A DNA stretch of 64,000 nt from Parahaliea maris (GTDB taxonomy: Bacteria > Pseudomonadota > Gammaproteobacteria > Pseudomonadales > Halieaceae), in contig NZ_VRZA01000001.1 in the NCBI RefSeq assembly GCF_008064665.1, forward strand, positions 744,001-808,000, given 5' to 3'. Position numbers and translations under genes: made by a program. The notes under the pieces are model-generated. The model saw only the letters and a program-made list of their open reading frames with translations. It ran no database searches and had not been told where the DNA came from. Positions 16,485 to 23,586 of this stretch are shown piece by piece; the first letter of the stretch is position 1; each line of letters starts with the position of its first letter.

Positions 16485-18299
16485 TCAGGACTTGCGGGGC
16501 TTCCTGTCGGGCTTGCCCCCCTTGGCCGGCTTGCCGCCTGGCTTACCACCCGGTTTGCCTTTCGACTTGCCGCCAGGTTTGCCACCCGGCTTTCCACCTG
16601 AATCGGCGACAGGACTCATCTGCAAGCGCTGCCCGCTGACCCAGACATTCTTCAGGTGGGTGAGAATCTCCCGGGGCATGCCCTCGGGCAGATCGACGGT
16701 GCTGTGATCGTCAAAAATGGCGATGTGGCCAATATACTGGCTGTCGATCTCCGCCTCATTGGCAATTGCGCCCACAATATTGCCCGGTTTGACACCGTGG
16801 CTGTGGCCTACCTCGATGCGATAGCGGTCCATGCCTTTCGGCGGGCGCTCGTCCCGGGGACGCTCCTGGCGCTTTTTCGCCGGACCGTCGCCGTCCCTGC
16901 CGGGGCGGGGCCGGTCACGGAACTCGCGTTCGGGGCGCTCTCCCCCGGCGGACTTCTCGGCCTTGCCGCCCGTGGCCCGGGTCGGCCCCAGGCCCTGTTG
17001 GTCCTGGGCCAGCAGTACCAGTGAGGCGGCAATGTCGATCACCGGTATGCCCTCGTCATGCTGGTACTTCTCTATCATGGCGCGGGCGGCGGCGAGATCG
17101 CGGGTGGCCAGGGTCTCGGTGATCTTCTGGCGGAAGCGGTCGGCGCGCTTGTCGGCCACCTGCTCGGCACTCGGCAGCTCCATCTTCTCGATGGACGTAT
17201 TGGTGGCGCGCTCAATAGCGCGCAGCAGGCGGCGCTCGCGGTTGGCCGCAAACAGAATCGCCTCGCCGCTGCGGCCGGCTCGACCGGTGCGGCCGATGCG
17301 GTGCACGTAGGCTTCCACATCGTAGGGAATATCGTAGTTGATAACGTGGCTGATGCGCTCCACGTCGAGCCCGCGGGCCGCCACATCAGTGGCAACCAGG
17401 ATATCGATGCGTCCGCTTTTCAGCTGGTCGACGGTTTTTTCCCGCTGGGCCTGGGGCACATCGCCGTTCAGCGCCGAGGCCGCGTAGCCCCTTGCCGCCA
17501 ATTTGTCGGCCAGTTCGCTGGTGGCCAGGCGAGTACGCACAAAAATGATAACGGCGTCGAAGTCCTCGACCTCCAGGATGCGGGTCAGTGCATCGAGTTT
17601 GTGGACCCCCGCCATCATCCAGACCCGCTGGCGAATGGATTCGTTGGTGACCGTCTTTGCTTCCACCGTGACCTGTTGCGGCTCCTTCAGGTGCTGCAGG
17701 GCGATGCGCCGGATCGCGTCGGGCATGGTCGCGGAAAACAGCGCCACCTGGCGCTCTGGCGGGGTCTGGGTGAGCACCCATTCGACATCGTCGATAAAGC
17801 CCATCCGCAGCATCTCGTCGGCCTCGTCCAGCACCAGCAACTGCAGGCTGTCGAGCGACAGGGAGCCCCGGCGCATGTGGTCCATAACCCGCCCTGGCGT
17901 GCCCACAATTACGTGGACACCGCGCTGCAACTGACGCAGCTGACCCCGGTAATCGGCGCCGCCGTAGAGGGGCAGAATGCGGAAACCGTCCAGGTGGTGG
18001 GCGTACTGCTGGAAAGCTTCCGCCACCTGGATGGCCAGCTCCCGGGTGGGCGCCAGCACCAGCACCTGGGGCTCGGCCCGGGACAGGTCCAGGCCAGCGA
18101 GCGCTGGCAGGGCAAAAGCCGCTGTCTTGCCGGTACCGGTCTGGGCCTGACCCACGAGGTCGACGCCCGACAGCAGAACGGGAATGGTGCGCGCCTGGAT
18201 GGCTGAGGGGGTTTCGTAGCCCACTTCCCGGATCGCCTTTAGCAGGGTTTCGGGAAGGGCAAGGTCCGCGAAAGTAATCGCGTCGGGTGCAGTAGACAT
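16485..18299 (-). CDS. deaD: ATP-dependent RNA helicase, DEAD-box (DeaD/CsdA)
   Basis: Unwinds structured RNA in ribosome assembly and mRNA turnover; 604 residues. All core motifs are visible: AQTGTGKT (I), PTRELA (Ia), VLDEADEML (II), SATMP (III), ATDVAARGLD (V) and HRIGRTGRAGR (VI). A DbpA-like RNA-binding domain follows (GMDRYRIEVGHSHGVKPGNIVGAI, about 485-510). Between them is an Arg/Asp/Gly-rich linker, and the tail is a Gly-Gly-Lys-Pro repeat (about the last 40 residues), a basic low-complexity RNA-binding tail. It is convergent with the cyclase gene. Confidence 0.96.
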   Translation of the reverse strand: MSTAPDAITFADLALPETLLKAIREVGYETPSAIQARTIPVLLSGVDLVGQAQTGTGKTAAFALPALAGLDLSRAEPQVLVLAPTRELAIQVAEAFQQYAHHLDGFRILPLYGGADYRGQLRQLQRGVHVIVGTPGRVMDHMRRGSLSLDSLQLLVLDEADEMLRMGFIDDVEWVLTQTPPERQVALFSATMPDAIRRIALQHLKEPQQVTVEAKTVTNESIRQRVWMMAGVHKLDALTRILEVEDFDAVIIFVRTRLATSELADKLAARGYAASALNGDVPQAQREKTVDQLKSGRIDILVATDVAARGLDVERISHVINYDIPYDVEAYVHRIGRTGRAGRSGEAILFAANRERRLLRAIERATNTSIEKMELPSAEQVADKRADRFRQKITETLATRDLAAARAMIEKYQHDEGIPVIDIAASLVLLAQDQQGLGPTRATGGKAEKSAGGERPEREFRDRPRPGRDGDGPAKKRQERPRDERPPKGMDRYRIEVGHSHGVKPGNIVGAIANEAEIDSQYIGHIAIFDDHSTVDLPEGMPREILTHLKNVWVSGQRLQMSPVADSGGKPGGKPGGKSKGKPGGKPGGKPAKGGKPDRKPRKS

Positions 18300-18410
18300 G
18301 GGGGGGGAGCTCGGGTAATGGCCGCCTATTCTAGCGGATTACGGTGCCCGCGTCAGTACCCGGCCCCCGCCCCGCCCCGCGGCCCCACCGCGCCGGCAAA
18401 GGCCGTTTCC

Positions 18411-18424
18411 TTGATTCAGATCAT
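18411..18424 (+). promoter_or_regulatory. FNR box upstream of ompW
   Basis: TTGAT-TCAG-ATCAT matches the FNR/Anr consensus TTGAT-N4-ATCAA at 9 of 10 positions. Its centre, 18417.5, is 41.5 bp upstream of 18459, where transcription should start if the -10 at 18447-18452 is used; this is the class II activator position. The fnr gene itself is about 0.8 kb downstream. Confidence 0.75.
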
Positions 18425-18446
18425 GATGCCCCGGGCCGCGCTGCCC

Positions 18447-18452
18447 TATTCT
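18447..18452 (+). promoter_or_regulatory. Probable -10 element of the ompW promoter
   Basis: TATTCT, one or two mismatches from TATAAT, lies 50 bp before the ompW ATG with no good -35, as expected for an activator-dependent promoter served by the FNR box. Confidence 0.55.
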
Positions 18453-18501
18453 GCACATCGTTTCCAAGGATCATCATTTTCAGGAGCATCAGGAGTACAA
18501 C

Positions 18502-19188
18502 ATGAAAACCATGACCCGTATTGCCGTGGCAGCCGCACTGGCCTGTGGTGTTGCCGGACAGGCCTCTGCCTACGAGGCGGGTGATTTCATCGTCCGGCTG
18601 GGAGCCGCCACCGTCAGCCCCAACGAGGACAGCGACAACATCAATCTGCCCACCGAGCCACCGATCTCGCTGCCGGGCATCTCCATTGATAACGACACCC
18701 AGCTCGGTATTACCGGCACCTGGATGTTCGCAGACAAGTGGGGCGTGGAACTGCTGGCTGCCACCCCCTTCGAGCACGATTTCAAGGTCAAGGGACTGGG
18801 TATCGACGGCGGATCCGTCACCCACCTGCCCCCGACACTGAGCCTGCAGTGGTATCCCAGGGGCGGCAGCAATGGCTGGCAACCCTACCTCGGCGTCGGC
18901 CTCAACTACACCTTTATCTACGACGAGGAAGTCAGCGGCATACTCGAGGGAACCCTCGGCGCCGTACTGGGTGCCAGTCGTGCCGACCTGAAGCTGGACG
19001 ACTCGATTGGCCCCGCCGCACAGGCCGGAGTGGATATCCCGCTGGGGGACAATTTCGGGCTGAACATCGGCGTGTGGTACATCGATATCGGCACCGAAGC
19101 GACCATCGTCACCGATGTCGGCAAGGTGAAATTCGACGTGGATATCGATCCCTGGGTCTACAACGTCGGCATTGCCTGGCGTTTCTAG
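18502..19188 (+). CDS. ompW: OmpW family outer-membrane protein
   Basis: Eight-stranded outer-membrane barrel, 228 residues, for passage of small hydrophobic molecules. Signal peptide to about residue 23 (ASAYEAG), then GDFIVRLGAATVSPNED, LGITGTWMFADKWGVELLAATPFEHDF and LSLQWYPRG are the conserved OmpW segments; the chain ends in Trp-Arg-Phe, the terminal Phe expected for Bam recognition. In enterobacteria ompW is activated by FNR, and an FNR box sits in its promoter here. Confidence 0.95.
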   Translation: MKTMTRIAVAAALACGVAGQASAYEAGDFIVRLGAATVSPNEDSDNINLPTEPPISLPGISIDNDTQLGITGTWMFADKWGVELLAATPFEHDFKVKGLGIDGGSVTHLPPTLSLQWYPRGGSNGWQPYLGVGLNYTFIYDEEVSGILEGTLGAVLGASRADLKLDDSIGPAAQAGVDIPLGDNFGLNIGVWYIDIGTEATIVTDVGKVKFDVDIDPWVYNVGIAWRF

Positions 19189-19220
19189 GGCCGGGAGCCA
19201 TGCCCGCCGCCAGTACTAAC

Positions 19221-19964
19221 CTAGGCCGCCAGCATGTCCGACAGGGCCTGCGGGTCGCACAGTTCGACCTCGCGGTTGTCGACGACGATGATGCCATCGC
19301 GCTGCAAACGGGTCAGGGTGCGGCTCACGGTTTCCACCGTGAGGCCGAGGTAGTTGCCGATGTCGCCACGCGACATCGGCAGGCGCAGGCGGGTAGCACT
19401 GAGATGACGGCGGGCGCTGCGGTTCGAAAGGCTGAGCAGCAGCACCGCGATGCGCTCGGTGGCCGAGTTGCGACCCAGCAGGGAGACCAGTTGCCGGTCG
19501 TCACTGATTTCACGGCTCATGAGCTGGAGGAAATGGCGCCGCAGCTTGGGCATCCGGTCGGTCAGCTTGTCCAGCGCCTCGAAGGGAATTTCACAGATGG
19601 CGGAGGTTTCCAAGGCAACCGCTGAACTGCCGTGGCGATTGTCGGCAATGCCATCGAGGCCGACGATCTCTCCCGGCAGGTAGAAGCCGGTAATGTGTTC
19701 CCGGCCGCCGTCGCTGGAGTGGTACACCTTCAGCGCACCGGCGCGCACCGCGTACACCGAGGTGAAGGGGTCGCCCTCGCGATAGAGGTGGGCATTGCGC
19801 TGCAGCGGACGGCCCCGCTGAATGATATTGTCGAGCTGGTCGATGTCGTCGCTTTCCAGCGCCAGCGGCAGGCAAATGCCGCTGAGGCGGCAGTCGCCAC
19901 AGCGAACAGCACTGCAGGCTGCGGAATTGTCTGATGCCTTGGAGGGTATGAATCGGGCGTCCAT
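19221..19964 (-). CDS. fnr: FNR/Anr oxygen-sensing transcription regulator
   Basis: 247 residues. The [4Fe-4S] ligands are visible as Cys22-x2-Cys25-x5-Cys31 plus the Cys in SAICEIPF (near residue 116), the spacing of E. coli FNR. The cyclic-nucleotide-fold core follows, and the recognition helix TVETVSRTLTRL holds the E-x2-S-R that reads TTGAT half-sites. So it should switch gene expression when oxygen is low. It is convergent with ompW, a likely target. An imperfect FNR box over its own promoter suggests autorepression. Confidence 0.95.
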   Translation of the reverse strand: MDARFIPSKASDNSAACSAVRCGDCRLSGICLPLALESDDIDQLDNIIQRGRPLQRNAHLYREGDPFTSVYAVRAGALKVYHSSDGGREHITGFYLPGEIVGLDGIADNRHGSSAVALETSAICEIPFEALDKLTDRMPKLRRHFLQLMSREISDDRQLVSLLGRNSATERIAVLLLSLSNRSARRHLSATRLRLPMSRGDIGNYLGLTVETVSRTLTRLQRDGIIVVDNREVELCDPQALSDMLAA

Positions 19965-19994
19965 CGTGTGCTCGGCTTGCCGGAAAATCCCCCT

Positions 19995-20008
19995 ATGATA
20001 GCAATCAG
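19995..20008 (-). promoter_or_regulatory. Possible FNR box in the fnr promoter
   Basis: ATGAT-AGCA-ATCAG (plus-strand reading) agrees with TTGAT-N4-ATCAA at 8 of 10 positions. Its centre is about 37 bp before the fnr ATG, so it would overlap the core promoter and act as a repressor site. Confidence 0.45.
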
Positions 20009-20047
20009 GGCGGCTCCGATACCACTGCGGGCCGCCGCCCCGCTACT

Positions 20048-20776
20048 TCAGCTGTCGGACACCGCAACCTGGGGGGCGGTGGACAGTCCGGTAATAGGGT
20101 CCATGGCCTCTTCCCCACGGGCGTGGAGGATAATCCGGTACAGCATGCCCGACGCCGAGCCGTAGAGCAGTGCGTTGGTGACCATTTCCTGGGTATCCAC
20201 CTCACCGGCGGCCCGCAGCAATTTGGCGAAGGTGGCACAAAAGTTGTCGGAGTGGCGCCGCCGGACCTCAGTGCCGTAAAAGATTTCCTCCATGTGCTCC
20301 GGGTCGTCGCGCTGGCTCATGGCCAGGGAAATCATCTTGCGTATAAACCAGGCGTGGTCGCCACTGGTGGCGAGGGAGCGCTGCTCGGAGAACTCCTCCT
20401 GAGTAATCACCCCGGTTCCCGTGGGCCCGCAAACCGACATATAGTGAAAGCCGGCAATGGAGCCCAGCTGATCCTGCACCAGGTTGAGCAGCTTGAAGTA
20501 GCTGTCGCGACGGGAGTGCAGTTCCAGCCGCCGGGCGCTCATTTCCTGCAGGTTGATGGCCTTGGTATTGGCGGTGATCTCTTTCTGTTGCATGAAATGG
20601 CCAATCACCAGCCACAAGAACGCGAGAGGGGCGAAGGCGCCCTCGAGAAAACTGCCGATATCGGCGGTGGGCAGGTGCAGGAAGCGGTCCCAGCCGACGA
20701 TGCCCAGCAGATACAGCAGGCCCGCGGTAATCCAGGACGCGGTGACCCCCAGCCCAAATGCGACACGCCAATCCAT
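20048..20776 (-). CDS. Uncharacterised protein with two N-terminal membrane helices
   Basis: 242 residues from the ATG at 20776. Two hydrophobic segments, about residues 5-25 (AFGLGVTASWITAGLLYLLG) and 41-61 (FLEGAFAPLAFLWLVIGHFM), are followed by a helical region with coiled-coil character (QQKEITANTKAINLQEMSARRLELHSRRDSYFKLL) and a soluble C-terminal domain. Not a family I can name, though the membrane-hairpin-plus-coil layout is common in small phage-like or stress membrane proteins. A GTG at 20830 would give a longer form; neither start has a strong ribosome site. It is divergent from the amidotransferase-like gene, sharing a 165-bp promoter region. Confidence 0.65.
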   Translation of the reverse strand: MDWRVAFGLGVTASWITAGLLYLLGIVGWDRFLHLPTADIGSFLEGAFAPLAFLWLVIGHFMQQKEITANTKAINLQEMSARRLELHSRRDSYFKLLNLVQDQLGSIAGFHYMSVCGPTGTGVITQEEFSEQRSLATSGDHAWFIRKMISLAMSQRDDPEHMEEIFYGTEVRRRHSDNFCATFAKLLRAAGEVDTQEMVTNALLYGSASGMLYRIILHARGEEAMDPITGLSTAPQVAVSDS

Positions 20777-20941
20777 AGTGCGTTGTTCCCGGCAGCGGTG
20801 GAGAGGAGTTACAACAGCTTGAATCACCAAGCACAGCGCAGTTTAACAGACCCGACATCACCGCATAGGGCCATTTTTTCTTCTGTATGGCACGTAAAAT
20901 GCTAGTAATTTGATAGTAATAACTATTGAGGAACGCCGCCT

Positions 20942-22312
20942 ATGCCCATACCGCTGAGCCCTGAACACCTGAGCTGGCGTTCCACCCCCGGCATTCTCGG
21001 CCGCTACCCCTCCAGCCCGCAATCGGTACACGCCCTGCTGGGGTACTTCCTGCGGGATCGCAACTCCCCCACCCCCTTCCCGGGCCGGGACATGCTGTTC
21101 GACAACTCGCTGTTCGAGTGGGGAGTGGCGCCGCCGCTGGAAAAAGTGGTCAGCGGTGGCGATGAATTACAGCTGCTGATGGGCTTGCCGGAGGTGCAGC
21201 GGCACAGCGTCTCCATCGTGGAGCCCTGGCCCAACGTGGGCATCAACCTCCAGGGAGAAGAGGTCCGCGCCTCCAAGAATGTGGCCTACATCCTGCAGCA
21301 GGTGGCCGACGCCGACTCGATCCTGTACCCGGTCTGGCAGAGCGGGGTTGAAAACCCGCAGCGGCTGGCCAACGTGCTCAGCGCCGGCCTCGCCACGGTG
21401 GTCCAGGGTGGCAACCCCGCCGCCTATGACCCGAATACCTTCGCCGGCCACCGGGGCGGCTACGAAGACATCCTCGGCCTGATCGAACAGCTGCTGTTGC
21501 GCCGCTCCACCGGCAGCGCCCCCTGTATCTTTATCTGCCTGGGCCACCAGCTGGCCGCCGTGGCGCATATCCGCCTGCTGCAGCGGGCCGTGGCCGCCGT
21601 GGAGACACTGGATTACCTGCCGCTGGATCCCGGCGGGCGGGCCCTGGGTGCGCTGCAGCGGGTCTGCCAGCGCATCGCCGCCATCGGCGCCGAGTTACCG
21701 GTCAAAAAGAACGGCGAGATCGTGGCCCAGGGCTGGCACCATCCCCGCTTTGCGGTGGCCCCCAACGAACTGATCGAGGTGGGCCCCCGGCGCCTGCAGC
21801 CCTACCTCTGTCGCGATGACGCCCACCTGCCGGGAGAATTGCTGGACACCCACGCCCTGATCGCCGATGAACTCGAAGGCGTCATCGACAGCATGCTGTC
21901 CCAGGAACGCGAGTTGAACATCGCCATGTTCCACAGCGACGAGGTCAACGAGGAGGCCGCCCTGTTCGCCAACTGGGCCTACAAGCTGCTGCACGACACC
22001 ATCGTCCCCCTGCGCTACGAGGTGGCCGTCAGCCCCCTGTCGTGGTTACTGAGCCTGCCCTACGCGATCGAAATCATGTCCCGCACCGAGGTCGCGCCCA
22101 ATGTCTGGACCGAGGTCTCCACCACCTGTATTTATTACAAGGACTGGGAAACCCACCGCATCAGGCGTTCCTTCACCTCCCAGTTCCATCCCGAGTTGAT
22201 GGCGGACATCCGCGATATCGGCAAGCGGGACGGACCGCGCTATGCGGAGCTGAAGGACAACGACGGGGTGCGACTGCTGGTGCGACTGCTGTACCACGGC
22301 ATGCAGGAGTAG
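20942..22312 (+). CDS. Class I glutamine-amidotransferase-like protein with a large insertion
   Basis: 456 residues, soluble. The nucleophile elbow is IFICLGHQLAAV with Cys199-Leu-Gly-His-Gln, and the partner motif is QFHPEL with His416 and Glu418, which together form the Cys-His-Glu triad of class I GATases. In ordinary family members the two motifs are about 80-110 residues apart; here they are 217 apart. Residues 1-110 add a further N-terminal region. No synthase domain or partner synthase gene is adjacent. So the chemistry (glutaminase, gamma-glutamyl hydrolase or a different Cys hydrolase) is unknown. GAGG precedes the ATG. The fold call is inference from two motifs. Confidence 0.7.
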   Translation: MPIPLSPEHLSWRSTPGILGRYPSSPQSVHALLGYFLRDRNSPTPFPGRDMLFDNSLFEWGVAPPLEKVVSGGDELQLLMGLPEVQRHSVSIVEPWPNVGINLQGEEVRASKNVAYILQQVADADSILYPVWQSGVENPQRLANVLSAGLATVVQGGNPAAYDPNTFAGHRGGYEDILGLIEQLLLRRSTGSAPCIFICLGHQLAAVAHIRLLQRAVAAVETLDYLPLDPGGRALGALQRVCQRIAAIGAELPVKKNGEIVAQGWHHPRFAVAPNELIEVGPRRLQPYLCRDDAHLPGELLDTHALIADELEGVIDSMLSQERELNIAMFHSDEVNEEAALFANWAYKLLHDTIVPLRYEVAVSPLSWLLSLPYAIEIMSRTEVAPNVWTEVSTTCIYYKDWETHRIRRSFTSQFHPELMADIRDIGKRDGPRYAELKDNDGVRLLVRLLYHGMQE

Positions 22313-22358
22313 CCGCCGTTCCCATCCGGCCCCGCTTCAGGAGTATTCACAAGCTGCC

Positions 22359-23525
22359 TCAGCGAGGCAGGTTGTCCTGCAGGAAACGCAGCATGTTGCC
22401 GCCCATCACCTTGCGGATCTCGTCCTCGGTGAAGCCGGCCTTGAGCATCTCGTCGGTCAGCACCACCAGTTCGGACGTATCGAAGCGGGTGGTCACCGAG
22501 CCGTCGAAGTCGGAGCCGAGGGCGACATGCTCCGCCCCGACCAGGTCGATGCCATAGCGCATGGCCGCGACGATATTGGCCGGCGTAATGTCGCAGACGG
22601 CGCCGTCCCAGTAACCCACACCGATAATGCCGCCACCCTCGGCGATCCGCTGCATCAGCGCATCGCTGATATTGCGGGGACCGGGGCAATGGCCGTGAAA
22701 GCCGGTGTGGCTGACGATCAGGGGACGTTCGCTGCGATCCAGTACATCCTTCACTACTTGTGGCGACGAGTGAGCGACGTCGATCATCACCCCCAGCCGC
22801 AGCATCTCATCCACCGCCTGTTCACCGAACGTCGTGAGTCCGGCACCGCTCTGGCCGTGCAGGGAGCCTCCCAGTTTGTTGTCGAAGAAATGCTGGAGCC
22901 CCATCATCCGGAAGCCCGCATCATAGAGCACTTTGACATTGTCGAGCTTGCCGTCGAGGGCGTGTGAACCCTCGGTGCCCAGCAGGCCGCCCACCACGTT
23001 CTCGCCCTGCGCCCGCCGCGCCATCAACTGCTGCAGTTCCGCCACATTGCGCACCAGCTGCAGGTCGCCGGGTGCACGGGCAGCGAAATCCGCCAGTTTT
23101 TCGGCCTGGTACAACGCCCGTTCGGCGAGGCTTCCCCAGGTGCGTGGAGGCCAGGCCTGGGCGACCGCGAGCAGGGTGATATTGTCGCGGCTGTCGGTGG
23201 CATTTTCCTCGTAGTTCTGCCCGGCAGGAGACTTGGTGACCGAGGTAAACATCTGCAGCGCCACATTCCCCGCCTGCAAGCGGGGAATATCCACCTGACC
23301 GCGGTCGGCATGCTCCAGCAGGTCCCGTTGCCACAGGGTGCTGTCCGCGTGCCAGTCACCCACCACCAACTGCTTGTGCAGTGCCTTGGCCGCGGCTGAC
23401 ACCGCGTAGGGTTCGTGGGGCTCCACCACGTTCATGCCACGTTCGATTCGGGCCGGCGCCAGCGCGAAGAAAGCGCCGACGCCGACAACGACAAGCAGGA
23501 GTGCCAGCAGAAGCAAACGTTTCAT
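22359..23525 (-). CDS. Membrane dipeptidase, peptidase family M19
   Basis: 388 residues. Zinc dipeptidase (renal-dipeptidase type) that cleaves dipeptides, including D-amino-acid-containing ones. His59 and Asp61 in GDWHAD, the bridging Glu in LGTEGSHAL, the SHTGFHGHCPGPRN histidines and GSDFDG near the end are the family landmarks. The N-terminus is a hydrophobic segment (residues 3-23) without a clear cleavage site, so the enzyme is periplasmic and either secreted or anchored. The stop codon lies in a small hairpin (22354-22370). Confidence 0.93.
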   Translation of the reverse strand: MKRLLLLALLLVVVGVGAFFALAPARIERGMNVVEPHEPYAVSAAAKALHKQLVVGDWHADSTLWQRDLLEHADRGQVDIPRLQAGNVALQMFTSVTKSPAGQNYEENATDSRDNITLLAVAQAWPPRTWGSLAERALYQAEKLADFAARAPGDLQLVRNVAELQQLMARRAQGENVVGGLLGTEGSHALDGKLDNVKVLYDAGFRMMGLQHFFDNKLGGSLHGQSGAGLTTFGEQAVDEMLRLGVMIDVAHSSPQVVKDVLDRSERPLIVSHTGFHGHCPGPRNISDALMQRIAEGGGIIGVGYWDGAVCDITPANIVAAMRYGIDLVGAEHVALGSDFDGSVTTRFDTSELVVLTDEMLKAGFTEDEIRKVMGGNMLRFLQDNLPR

Positions 23526-23586
23526 TTCGGACCCTTCTCGCTCTTATTAAAGGAGTGTTATTAATGGGATTATGGACGACAACTGA

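Noticed and set aside
22354-22370. Hairpin CTGCCTC-AGC-GAGGCAG as a terminator
   Set aside because: Only 7 bp, overlaps the dipeptidase stop codon and lacks a T run; may be incidental.
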